Source: Gibbula magus
Lineage: Eukaryota > Mollusca > Gastropoda > Trochida > Trochidae
DNA: 64,000 nt
Direction of reading: 5' to 3'
Assembly (NCBI GenBank): GCA_936450465.1
Contig: OW388291.1
Coordinates: 78,010,436-78,074,435, forward strand
Part shown: one piece after another, positions 31,801-42,093 of the stretch
How positions within the stretch are numbered: position 1 is the stretch's first letter
How the letters are laid out: each line of letters opens with the position of its first letter
Notes under the pieces: generated by a model
What the model was told of the DNA's origin: nothing
The model's database searches: none
Seen by the model: the letters and a program-made list of their open reading frames with translations, nothing else
Made by a program: the position numbers and the translations under genes

Positions 31801-34067
31801 GCAACTTATGTTTTCATTGCCAGGCTAATGATGATGAAGAGACTGAGACGGATGAGGAAGATAACAATGGCACTGCTTCAGCATATGCATCTCCTGAGAC
31901 TGCAGCCCATTCACACTTCCAGTCTCCTGAGACTGCTGCTCCGGCACAGTTCCAGTCTCCCGAGATGACATGTCCTTCAACAAGTCTCCAGCTAACATCG
32001 CCAGGGATGCCACCACCAATGGGGATGCCAATGGGATCCCCTGGTTTAGCAGGACATCCTACCATGCAGATGACACCCCCTGGGATGTCGGGACCATCGA
32101 CAAGCATGCAATTCCCCCCAAGTGCTTACCCTCTGTCCCCCCACATTCCCCATGCAGCTGCAGCTCACACACTGCCACCACCCCTGCCTTTCAACTGGTG
32201 AGTCCTAGTCTTTATCATTTACTTTCAGCATACTTTTACATTCATCAACTTAAAAAACAATTATATGTTGGTACACTAGTATGACCAAAAAGAAAACAAG
32301 TCTCTCCTTTTCAAAACTTCACATGATTTAAACAAATACAAGTCAAACATAAATTGTAGTGTAACATTTATTATCCCACCGGTATGTAATACTGTGGGAT
32401 ATAGTCGTCGCCCTGTCCATCTGTCTGTCCGTCCATCCATAATCATTTTGTTTCCGGAGCAGAACTCAAAAACAGTTCATGATATCATTCTGAAACTTGC
32501 CATGTGTATTACCCACCTACTGAAGTGGTGCCTTTTGATATTTTCAGATTTCTGAAAATTTTATTTTTTCCCGTTTCCATAGAAACGTGTTGAATTTGGA
32601 CTTTGTTCAGAGACATGTTTGTTTCCTGAGCACAGCTCCAAAACTCTTCATCATATCTTCCTGAAACATCAATTTGATGGATACCAGATGTACTCATAGT
32701 GTGGATCTAAAATGGTTTCAGTACAAGATAAATCAGAATATATTAACAACAAACAACTATTTGCATACGATTGGCTATGTTGATTCACCTATGTGTTCTT
32801 TTTGTAAACAGATACCCGAGAGTGTGATGCATTTATTATGTAACTGTACCGTTTCTGACAAAGTGTCGACAGATTTGTACATGTTGATCTGCCACCTGAA
32901 AACATCATTTTTTGTTTTAAGGGAAGAAACAACCCATTAAATGCCATTTGTTTATTGGTAAAATAAAAAAATCTATGCTGCTAGTAGAAAAGGGAAAAAA
33001 CAAAATTTTGGACATATACAAAAAGAATTATTAAAATATTATCCGCATGTAAATATATCGCTTTTGCAAATAATAGCCAGCCGAAATGCTTTTCATTTTG
33101 GTCTTCTTTCCGCACACTGTTTAGAATTATGTAAAATCTTAGATACTTAAAATGTAACTCAATGCTTGATCTTGAATTCTTAGTGCCAGATGCAGAAAAC
33201 CTGCAATACTTGAACATAGCCATATTATATACCTATCACATTATATGTTACACATTTGATGTATCCATATAAATGACCACTCTTTCTTATGTATCTGTAA
33301 ACATCTGATGGGAAATAAAAACATAAAAAATAAAATAAAAAATATCTTCCTGAAACTTTGCATGTGTATTAACCACTAACTGAAGTGGTGCCTTTTCTCC
33401 CGATTCCATAGAAACGTGTTAGATCTGAACTTTGTTCAGAGATAGGTCTGCTTCCGGAGCAGATTAAAAACCCTTCATCATACCTGTGTATTACCCACTA
33501 ATTGAAGTACGGTTACGGTTACAATTATCTTGTCATGTCTTTTACAAATTATGTGGCACCGGTGGGATATGTCATCTTCTGATGACTCTTGTTAAATTTT
33601 TGTCTTCATGTCATATCTGTTTTAGTTGAAAGTGTCAATTTAGTTAACATCAGTGGTACTGTACATTGGAAGATCATGGTTATAATTCCATGACATGTTG
33701 AATGTTCCTTGTACTCGTATGAACGGAAAATGTAAAAAATAGGGTTTCCCTTTTTGCCACCCATGGTATATGGTTTGAACTATAATCACTGTATTCTGAA
33801 CTCTACAATGTTCACCGTGAATGGCACAAATGCATTTTATACAATTTTAGTATCATTTATATACCGGTAGGAATGTGTTGTGAGTTGGAGACCAGTTTCC
33901 CAGCTTTTCTAGAAGGAAGAATTTCCACTCTAATTTACTCCTACTTGTGTTTCAGTTTTCCAAACCCCCTCATGTCTCAGGTGCCAGGAATGGCTGTTCC
34001 TTCCGGTTCTGGAGTGATGGGAGGACCTCCTCAACATGCTGTAGAAGATGATGATTACGATACATGA
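28869..34067 (+). CDS. DRAP1: Dr1-associated corepressor (NC2-alpha)
   Basis: NC2-alpha pairs with Dr1 (NC2-beta) through histone folds. The dimer binds TBP on promoters and blocks TFIIA and TFIIB, repressing or redirecting RNA polymerase II transcription. Seven exons join in phase: 28869-28910, 29027-29099, 30216-30309, 30509-30643, 31112-31190, 31824-32197 and 33956-34067, giving 302 residues. The start MPSKKKKYNSRFPP and then ARIKKIMQTDDDVGKVAAAV are nearly identical to vertebrate DRAP1. The H2A-like fold covers residues about 10-90 (SRALELFIES, RNAKTLTTSHIKQTIEGE). A basic segment KKRGPRG and RKRKDRKSSS follows, then an acidic stretch DDEETETDEEDN. Exon 6 encodes a long Pro/Met/Gly/Ser-rich region with repeated FQSPE. 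The end EDDDYDT matches the acidic C-terminus of the family. The protein is longer than human DRAP1 (205 residues) because of this region. Confidence 0.96.
29595..30038. mobile_element. MITE with long inverted ends and 9-bp target duplication
   Basis: A 444-bp element with perfect 19-bp outer ends CAGTCTGATTAAAATCGAC and inverted similarity that continues for roughly 100 bp or more (for example TGCATCT.CCGGGATACGAAC). It is flanked by the direct repeat ACAAAATAA (29586-29594 and 30039-30047). Long ends plus a 9-bp duplication suggest the Mutator (MULE) superfamily. No transposase. The open frames inside are not genes. It lies in DRAP1 intron 2. Confidence 0.88.
32371..33594 (+). repeat. CCCACCGGT-ended interspersed repeat, split by a LINE
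   Basis: Left end CCCACCGGTATGTAATACTG, right end GGCACCGGTGGGATATGTCA then GATGACTCTTGTT; the outer CCCACCGGT is inverted at the two ends. The body has two diverged units with TTTCCGGAGCAGA, GTGTATTA.CCAC.TACTGAAGTGGTGCCTTTT and CCATAGAAACGTGTT. A LINE fragment (32668-33341) splits it. All lie in DRAP1 intron 6. Confidence 0.78.
32668..33341 (+). pseudogene. 5'-truncated LINE with 15-bp target duplication
   Basis: The insert is bounded by the perfect direct repeat ATATCTTCCTGAAAC (32653-32667 and 33342-33356). Its frame has LKWFQYKINQNILTTNNYLH and PMCSFCKQIPESVMHLLCNC, the zinc-knuckle end of CR1-like reverse transcriptase proteins, then broken frames and an A-rich tail AAATAAAAACATAAAAAATAAAATAAAA. 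The frame is disrupted after about 90 residues, so it is dead. Confidence 0.9.
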
Positions 34068-34402
34068 AAGTCTTCTTGTTGCGATGTAACTGAACTCTGA
34101 GATCTAGCAGCTTACACGGGAGATGATAATTATCATTTGATTCTCTTCCTGTTGCCAAGGTTACTGAGATCTAACAGCATATAGCTCACCTGGATCTCTC
34201 ATGAAATCAATATGGCTGCTGAGTTGTTCTTGTTGTTTTTAACATGAAAAATCCATGTTACCTATGTTGTGTTTTAGATTGGACTTGTTCTTGTTATTCA
34301 ATTGAAAAGTTTACACAGAGACTTTTTACTTCAATGAAATATAGGTCATATATAAGAAATAACATAAATGGTCACAGTTTTGGATTGTATATTATTGTGA
34401 GA
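34068..34402 (+). other. Probable DRAP1 3' UTR
   Basis: Follows the DRAP1 stop. No polyadenylation signal AATAAA was seen before the minisatellite begins, so the 3' UTR may run into or through it. Confidence 0.35.
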
Positions 34403-34905
34403 ATGTTGATGCTTTCACTGGATTAATGTCAGACTAAAGTCCTTGATGTTAATCTATTCCCTGGATTAATATCTTGGACTAAAGTCCTTGATGTTAATGC
34501 TTTCACTGGATTAATGTCTTGGACTAAAGTCCTTGTTGTTAATGCTTTCACTATAACTATTGTCATGGACTAACGTCCTTGATGTTAATGTATTCAATGG
34601 ATTAATATCTTGGACTAAAGTCCTTGATGTTAATGCTTTCACTGGATTAATGTCAGACTAAAGTCCTTGATGTTAATCTATTCCCTGGATTAATATCTTG
34701 GACTAAAGTCCTTGATGTTAATGCTTTCACTGGATTAATGTCTTGGACTAAAGTCCTTGTTGTTAATGCTTTCACTATAACTATTGTTATGGACTAACGT
34801 CCTTGATGTTAATGCATTCATTGGATTAATGTCATGGACTAAAGTCTTTGTTGTTAATGCATTCACTGGATTAATGTCACAGACCCAGGTCCTTGTTGTC
34901 AATGC
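34403..34905 (+). repeat. Minisatellite of about 45-50 bp with higher-order repeat
   Basis: About ten units of the pattern TTAATGCTTTCACTGGATTA then ATGTCTTGGACTAAAGTCCTTGATG. Each unit carries the near-palindrome GGACTAAAGTCC. A block of about five units, marked by a unit lacking TTGG (AATGTCAGACTAAAG) and a unit with ACTATAACTATTGT.ATGGACTAACG, occurs twice with a period of about 224-227 bp. It starts about 340 bp after the DRAP1 stop. Minus-strand open frames across it are artefacts. Confidence 0.9.
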
Positions 34906-35539
34906 TTTAAGTACCGATGCATCTTTATGCTTGTAAGTGTTATTGCAACCATCTAATACTTTACAATTCTGTGATTTTGCATTCTTTATATTCACAATAA
35001 TATTTTCATGCAAGAATATGTTACAAAATACACTTTTCTCAAGGTGCTTGAAAAAATATTGCTACAATGCATACACAAATTAGAGTGGGAAAATGGCAAT
35101 TTGCGTATCAGTGTTAAATATAACCTAATTTAAAAATGCTTGATTTTGTCTTTCAAAAGGTTGCCATATATATGCTGTCTGTAAGCTTATTTTTACATCA
35201 TTGTCATTATACATAATTCATTTTCGTTCACCACATCTCTATGGGTATGTACAATTCTGATGTACATATATGTGTTTTAATGGCTGATTGTTGGATGACC
35301 TGTATGGTTTGTAGAGACCTGAGTGTATGTGGAAATACATGTACAGGTATCTGTAAGATGTTGCAATACAAATTTGTGTTACATGAAAACCCTTCTTGTT
35401 GTCATTTCCATAGTTACCTCCCTTGCCATTCAGGCCGGTTGAGTCCCCTGACCTACAAATGGCTATCTATTAATAACAAGTAAGAAAATGTTACACATGT
35501 TGTCGCCTGGATAGTTGTGGTCAAACTAATAATGTTGCA
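34906..35539. other. Intergenic, no gene or repeat recognised
   Basis: Moderately AT-rich sequence; the 80-residue open frame at 35241-35483 is Cys-rich but shows no known pattern and no splice context. Confidence 0.4.
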
Positions 35540-35799
35540 CAGTCCAGTAGGGGTGTAACAATACATCGAACTATCGATGCATCGCAATAGTTGGCTTGGC
35601 AATAGTGCTATATCGATAGTATATACAAAAACACTATCGCTATCGCAATAGTAAGGTTTAAACTATTAAATTTCCCTTAATTATGAATGATTTACACAAG
35701 CTTCACTGCATTTAATTCAAGATTTTTCATTTTAGAATGTCAAAAGAGTATCATCATCATCATCATCGGTTCTTTTTGTTTAACGTGCAGGTCCGGGGG

Positions 35800-36448
35800 C
35801 ATCATCCACACTGGTGGGCCTCCATCCAGGTAACTGGCTAGCTGCACGCACGGCAGATTCCACTTCTGATCTCCACGTTTTTCTTTCAAAGGGGTCTGTT
35901 TTGGTGAGCTTCCACTGTCTGCGGTCTCTGTCCGTCAGCTCTTTCCAAGTCATTTTTGGTCAGCCAGGTCCACGCTTTCCACTGACTTTTTGGTTCAGGG
36001 CACACTTGATGGCACTGTTTGATCGCTCTACATGACCGAACCAGCGTAGTCTTCTCTCCCTTAGGATAAGGTCGAGATCCTCGAGGCCTAGCTGTCCAAG
36101 TAGCTCACTTGATCTTATGTTGGCGGTGTCTTTTGCCTTGACATTGCATACTTGTCTGATCATGGCCCTGTCGTTACGCTGAAGGCGATGGAGGTTTGGT
36201 TTTGTCAGTGCCCAGGTCTCGCAGGCATGGAGCATAGCGCTTCTCACACAAGTGCTGTACACCTGACCACAGGTCTTGTGCGATAGGTGGCGTGATGTTA
36301 AGACCGGTAGCAGCTCCTTGAACTTCTTCCAGGCTGTCTTCACCTGTGTGATGGTTGCGAGCTCGCAGCCTCCACCCGCGGAAAGCATGTCTCCTAGGTA
36401 GCAGAAGGAACAAACCACCTCCAACTTATCTGACCCGACTTGTACTTC
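35800..36448 (-). pseudogene. LINE C-terminal domain
   Basis: The frame has FCYLGDMLSAGGGCELATIT, LHACETWALTKPNLHRLQRN and LILRERRLRWFGHVERSN, the typical end of this class of reverse transcriptase proteins. After KVSGKRGPG a frame change leads into a degenerate end. It is separated from the rest of its gene by the inserted repeat. Confidence 0.88.
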
Positions 36449-36453
36449 TTTTT

Positions 36454-38735
36454 AGCTCATCTGGCCTGAAAGGCCGATGGGCTTATGGCATGGGATGGCG
36501 TCCGTCCATCCGTCCGTCCGTCCGTAAACTTTTCGCTTTTTCGACTTCTTCTCCAGAACCAATGACTCCAGAGAGCTGAAATTTAATGTACAGACTCCTT
36601 GGCTGAAGGGGATACTAAATTGTAAATTTGGTGACCCTGTGACCCCAAATGTGGGTCACAGGGGTCATAACCTTAAAAGCTATTTTCATCTTCTTCTCCA
36701 GAACCAATGACTCCAGAGAGCTGAAATTTTATGTACAGACTCCTTGGCTGAAAGGGATTCTAAATTGTAGATTTGGTGACCCAGTGACCCCAAGTGTGGC
36801 TCACAGGGGTCATTACCTGAAAAAAACTATTTTCATCTTCTTCTCCAGTCCCAATGAACGTAGAGAGCTGAAATTTTATGTACATACTCCTTGACTGAAG
36901 GGGATTCTAAATTGTAAATTTGGTGACAGTGAGACCCCAAATATTGGGTCACAGAGGCAATGACCTAAAATGCTATTTTCATCTTCATCTCCAGTCCCAA
37001 TGGCTCTAGCGAGCTGAAATTTTATGTACAGACTCCTTGGCTGTAAGGGATTCTAAATTGTAAATTTGGTGAGTCTGTGACCCCAAATATGGGTCACAGG
37101 GATCATAACCTAAAAGCCTATTTCAGTTTACAGCATCTTTCTGAGATTATATGTGCACTTCAATCAGTAAGTAGGTAAGGGAGGTAATTTTAAAGAAAAC
37201 AGCTGAGTTAAAGGCATTTCATCTTTCTGATGTGAGAGTTCTAACATGTGCTTTGAGAATATAATATGTCTGATGAAAAAGAGATATTTAGAATTAAAAA
37301 CTTAGAATTGGTGGTCTAACAAAAATATAAGTCATATTTTATCTAAGTCTAAAAGTATTCTAAAGACTTAATACAGAATCTTTTATAAAATCTAATATTA
37401 TGTTCTTTGTAATTTAAGAGTAAATAATGGAGTTTTTTAATATCTCAAGATATTGGGTAATTATTTGGAGAATTAATTAATTAATTAATGAGAATTTCCA
37501 GTACGAGTTAATTTGGTATACCTTATTTATATCACATTTTATACTTTATAACTGATTTAGTTTTCTATTAACTTTGCAGTTAATTTTATTCAATAGGAAC
37601 AAGAAATGAGATAGATGTCTACATCATGGACATGTTTAATGTGAATCTATTTGAAATGAGAACTATTGAATCCCCTTTGAAGGAATAACTTGAAGAGGAA
37701 TTAAAATTTTTCATTTTACATGAGATATGTGAACTGAATATGACTAGTGATGACTGGTGATAACATAGGACTATAAAAGAAGTAACTATATGAGATTGTG
37801 ACATCACACCTATTTTCATCATCTTCTCCAGTACAGAAAAATAAATAATTGTAGGAAAAACTGCATCTAACATATAAATTTTACTGGCTGTGAGTCCAGT
37901 GTCTGCATGTTATGTAATTGCATTGTGTTGACCTCTTCCTGGCAGAAGAATAAAAACTGATAGTTACACAGAGGTTTCAGGTTACTTCAAACTTCTGTGC
38001 AGCACTGTGTTATCATAGACTGTGCGTGAGACTGCTTTAGTCTTCCACTGACTCTAAAAAAGAATTTATTCATAGAATATCACCATTTTATCAAATATTG
38101 AAAAGGAGCCTATAAGAAATGGTGAAAAAGAATTTACTAAAAAAAATTCACCAATTTATTAAGTATTGAAATGGAGCCTATGAGAAATGGGATTTTCAAA
38201 AACTGAGGCTCCTATTCATTATGTAATAAATGTTGGTATTGCCATAATGCAATTAAGAATTAAAACAATATAATGAAAAGGTGTATGATATTCATAACGA
38301 ATGTTGATTTATGTGTAACCAATTTTGATAATAATTAGCAGGGGTCATGACCTAAAAAGTTTTTTTTCATTTTCTTCTACAGCCCCAGGCCATTATTGCA
38401 ATAGCTTACAGTGGTGAATTGTATGCAAAGAATTGTACCCAGTATATTCATTATTATATAATGTGTGTACGATATTAAAAAATAGTATGATCTCTCCACC
38501 ACATTATTATATGTTTGATACCAGCAATTTATTTCCAAGCTTTGTGTTGCTCTTTCAACACATATATATAGCAGATTGGCAAAGTTATGGTAACAAAATA
38601 TTTTTAAACTGCTTTAATCGTTTCACTACCTAGATTCTTATTACTACATTCCATTATCTGACCATTGCTATAAAGTCCACTCCATAACATACCCCACTTA
38701 TTATCTCCTGATGAGCTACAGAGGCCATGGCTCTA
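36454..38735 (+). repeat. AGCTCATC-type repeat, 2.3-kb copy inserted in the LINE
   Basis: The left end is AGCTCATCTGGCCTGAAAGG with a (CCGT)n run (GTCCATCCGTCCGTCCGTCC). The right end is CTGATGAGCTACAGAGGCCA then TGGCTCTA; GATGAGCT is the inverse of the left AGCTCATC. Both sides carry TTTTT, a possible 5-bp target duplication. From about 36535 to 37130 there are four tandem units of about 146 bp with CTTCTTCTCCAGAACCAATG, AGAGAGCTGAAATTTTATGT and GTGACCCCAAATGTGGGTCA. The remaining 1.5 kb is AT-rich with no genes seen. Shorter copies are at 51972-52298 and 4935-5255. Confidence 0.83.
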
Positions 38736-38740
38736 TTTTT

Positions 38741-38933
38741 GTGGTCTGCCGTCAAGTGACCGGGCTGTTCCCTGGCATCTGGAACACCTAAAGTAAGGGT
38801 CCTCTGATAGGCGCTTGAGTCCGCTGCATTTCTTGTGCACCCAGTGCTTACAGCCGTTGCAGAATATGCTGCTGTTGCCTACACCTTTACGGCAGACAGC
38901 ACATGTCTTGAAGTTGGTCGAGGCCTGTGCCAC
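38741..38933 (-). pseudogene. LINE Cys/His finger segment
   Basis: PHD-like pattern CAVCRKGVGNSSIFCNGCKH followed by WVHKKCSG and FRCSRC, the finger found between reverse transcriptase and C-terminal domain in this LINE family. The reading frame reaches GRPQK and is then cut by the 2.3-kb repeat insertion. The same frame resumes on the far side at VQVGSDKLEVVCSFCYLGDM. Confidence 0.85.
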
Positions 38934-39880
38934 AGATCATGATCTTTGTCTTGCCAGCATTTTCTCGCAGTCCTTTTCTTTCCATTGATTCTTTCCATGT
39001 CAGTAGTCTTTCAACGCATTCCTCTAGTGATTCGGTGATGATCACAAGGTCATCTGCATAGAGATCTTCCCAGGGGACACCTGCACGGAATTCGCGTGAG
39101 AGGGCTTCTAGCACGATGATGAAGAGCAGGGGGCTCAACACTGATCCCTGATGGACACCGACCTTCACAGTAAATTCTTGACTGTAGGCGTTACCAACAC
39201 GGACACGGCTGCGAGAGTTGTCATACATCCCCTGCACTAAGCGTACTATCCACTCATCTACACCGAGTTTCCTTAGTGCCCACCAAATCACCTTTCGAGG
39301 TACACGGTCGAAAGCCTTCTCGAGGTCGACAAACGCCATATAGAGTCGCTTGTTTACTGCCAGGTATTTTTCTTGCAGCTGTCGAACAACAAATATAGCA
39401 TCTGTTGTACCTCTGCCAGGGACAAAGCCAAACTGAGATTCGTCGATGGTAACCAATTGCCTGATCCACTACCCTTTCCAGGACTTTCATGACTTGATCT
39501 GTCAGCTTGAGTCCACGATAGTTTCCTCTGTCTAGAGCGTCACCTTTGCCCTTGTAGAGATTGACGATGAAACTGTGCTCCCAGTCGGAGGGGACCTTGC
39601 CGTCTCGGACAATGGAGGTTGCAAGGTCACAGATCATGGCTGCTCCTGTGTCACCTGCGGCTCTGATCATCTCCACAACTATTCCTGATGGCCCAGCTGC
39701 TTTGCCTGACTTCATCTTAGAGATGGCCTTCTTCACCATATCAATGGTGATAGGGATAGGTGGTCTTTCCAGTGGGGGTTCATCAGTTAGGTGTTCAGGG
39801 TCCCAGTCAAATTCTACATTTAGAAGCCTTTCATAATGCTCTAGCCATGCTTTTTCCTTTGCCTCATGGCTTACTGACAT
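38887..39880 (-). pseudogene. LINE reverse transcriptase domain
   Basis: Reverse transcriptase of the same element. It has KAAGPSGIVVEMIRAAG, WEHSFIVNLYKGKGDALDRG then NYRGLKLTDQVMKVLERV, QFGFVPGRGTTDAIFVVRQL, MAFVDLEKAFDRVPR with the first catalytic Asp, GVHQGSVLSPLLF and LYADDLVIITES with the catalytic YADD. A one-base frameshift at about 39455 separates the LERVVDQAIG part from the VTIDESQFG part. A second frame change at about 38900 precedes the finger domain. A linker with no named motif lies at 39911-40192. Confidence 0.93.
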
Positions 39881-40204
39881 TTCACCAGCATCATTCCTGA
39901 CTGGTTTGTCTCAAACCACGTCAGCATTTTCTCTACGCATCTGGTTTGCTATGCGGTACACTTCTGAAGACTTTGGGTGCACATTTTCAAAGATTTGCTT
40001 GTCTGCATCATAGCGGGCGTGATGGACTGCTTGTCTGGAAGTACGCTTGGCTGTGTCGTACTCTGCTCGTGAGCCCTTTCCAGACTTCCAGGCCTTGTAA
40101 GCTAAAAGCTTTGCTGTGATAGCCTGCTCCACAATGTTGGTCCACCAACAAGTTTCACGTCGCCATCGATGTGGTCTTGTAAGGCCACACACTTCTTCTG
40201 TCGT

Positions 40205-41170
40205 CTATAGCAGGCTAGTCTTGATGTTTGTCCAAATTTCCTCGGTTGGTGATCCGGGTGTCCTCTTTGAGGCTGGCACAAGTGATTCAAAGACTTCCTG
40301 GAAGCGATTGCAGGTTGTGTGATCCTTTAGTTTCCAGACTTTCAGGCGGGGGTTGGATTTTGGCTTGATCTTTGGTGGTATGTCAATCAACATGTCACAG
40401 ACTAGGAGCTGGTGTTGTCGTGCAACCTCTTCTCCTGGGATCACTTCACATCTGTGATAAATCTGCGATTGTTCTTACGGAATAAGATGTAGTCTATCTG
40501 TGTAGCTGCACCTCCAGACTTGTATGTTACTAAGTGGCTGTCACGTTTTTTGAAGCAGGTGTTTCCAATCAGAAGGTCGAATGCTAGAGCATTCATTATT
40601 CTTTCACCCTCTGTGTCAGGCTCTGGTTTGCCGTACCCTAAGCCGCCATGCACTTCTCTGAAGTCTGTGCCGGTACTTCCAACGTGGCCATTCCAGTCAC
40701 CACATGGTATCAGGAGGTCAGATGTAGGAATGTTGATGGTCGTAGCGTGTAGTTGGTCGTAAAAATAATCTTTCTGCGCATCACTGAGACCCCTTTGAGG
40801 AGCATAGACAGATGGGATACTGAGCACACGAGCCTACTATGAGCTTCACTTGGATGATCCTGTCAGAGATCTTCTCGATCCATTCAGCTGCGACAAACAC
40901 TCCTACCCCAGCTGTACCGTTATCATTTCCAGACCACAGGAGCTTGTACTTGGAGTCCTTCCCCTTGATTGTGCGACAATGTCCACCTCTGTATCTGGTC
41001 TCCTGCACGCAACATATATCGATTTTCCGGCGAGTAAGTGTTTCTACTACCTCGCATACTCTACCTCTCAGGGTGTTAACGTTGAGGGAGCCAATCCTGA
41101 ACTTCTTGAGGTGCTTGCTGGATTTGCCGCCATGGCCTGACCCTGCCCCCCACACTTGTGAGGGGGCCAA
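40205..41170 (-). pseudogene. LINE AP-endonuclease domain
   Basis: Apurinic/apyrimidinic-type endonuclease that nicks target DNA for retrotransposition. Motifs in order: RIGSLNVNTLRG (metal-site Asn), DICCVQETRYRGG (catalytic Glu), GTAGVGVFVAAEW, SVYAPQRG, PCGDWNGHVG (Asp and Asn), QIDYILFR and ARQHQLLVCD (final His pair position). The frame shifts at about 40820 between KLIVGS and SIPSVYAP and again at about 40445, so no complete protein can be made. This domain is often mis-annotated in animals as craniofacial development protein 2-like. Confidence 0.88.
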
Positions 41171-42093
41171 GCCGGAGGTGATACCGCCAGATCTCCGTCT
41201 GTCGGCACCACCTAACGTGGATTCTGTGTGTGATTCTGATATAGAAGATTTGGAACTGGTTTTTCATGGGATCGCCTGTCCTGGCTGTTGTCCCAACTCA
41301 GATGATTTCGGTATCTCGAGTTTACCGCCGTTCCCGTACTTGGGCGATGTGCTCTGCCGTTGTCCTCTTAGTGTAGGATCCTCCGCCAGGCCACAGTAGC
41401 TTCAGGCACCAAGTCATCAGTCTGTCGATGACTGCTGCTTAGCTCTACCTCCCAGGTTGAGGTCGACTATTTTACCCATAGCTGGGGGTTGGATTGGTGA
41501 GTGCCAGAGCGTGTCCACACACAGGTGGGTCATGCACACTGCACCTCTGGGGCTCCAATCTGCTCCGAGATCCCTAGCTGATCAGCCTGGGGCCACAAGG
41601 TTTCCAGTGTGCACCTCAGGGAGGTTACGCTAGGGTTTTGTCAGTGGAGAGGTTGTGTACCAGCAGGAGAGACTTATGCACTCGGCTCTCTTTTCGTGCC
41701 GAGGGCACTAGCTGGCGACTGGAGCTGCAAGCGGGAGAATATGAAGCAACTACTACTACATACTACCACACTATGTTAGCTACAGTACTAGACACATCAC
41801 AGAGGCCTGTGTTAAAAAGAAACACCGCACACCAAGTAGAACTACAGATAGGAAATAGCAAAATGATAAAAAGTCTTTTCATTTATGATTTCTTTACTGA
41901 TTTTGGTTCCATAGTCCTTACATCAATTAAATATTTCTACTAAAACCTATAAGAAATCTAGCTGATTATTGCGTATATGTACAAAAAGGCCTATCGCAAT
42001 AGTTATTGCAATAGTGAGTTACAATAGTCTATCGCTATCGCAATAGTAAGTGGCAATAGTCTCTTTGGGTCAATAGTCACCCCTACAGTCCAG

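Larger units (their letters stand above)
35750..41770 (-). mobile_element. RTE-like LINE (endonuclease + reverse transcriptase), disrupted
   Basis: Read on the minus strand, the 5' leader is at about 41770-41170, the endonuclease at 41170-40205, a linker at 40192-39911, the reverse transcriptase at 39880-38887, a Cys/His finger at 38933-38741 and the C-terminal domain at 36448-35800. A GATGATGATGAT tail at about 35753-35766 marks the 3' end. The insert at 36454-38735 splits it. Including that insert it spans 6.0 kb; without it, 3.7 kb. The 5' boundary is approximate and a target duplication was not found. Confidence 0.85.
35548..42085. mobile_element. hAT-type element (outer shell of a three-level nest)
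   Basis: Ends are TAGGGGTGTAACAATACATC at the left and CAATAGTCACCCCTA at the right, so TAGGGGTG is inverted. The flanks carry the perfect 8-bp direct repeat CAGTCCAG (35540-35547 and 42086-42093), the target size of hAT elements. Near both ends are multiple copies of TATCGCAATAGT and CAATAGT, probable subterminal transposase sites. No hAT transposase was seen. About 6 kb of the interior is a LINE insertion, so the original element was only about 0.5 kb: a non-autonomous member. Confidence 0.88.

Noticed and set aside
34735..35013. Repetitive 92-residue frame with ALT.KTLV units, and possible CRISPR-like array
   Set aside because: Units are contiguous with no unique spacers and the host is a eukaryote. 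It is a minisatellite and the frame is a by-product.
36174..36579. Plus- and minus-strand open frames inside the LINE C-terminal region
   Set aside because: Shadow frames of the LINE reverse transcriptase protein, which explains the codon pattern in this region.
40839..41399. 186-residue plus-strand frame, one of the longest in the window
   Set aside because: It is antisense to the LINE endonuclease domain, whose motifs are clear on the minus strand.
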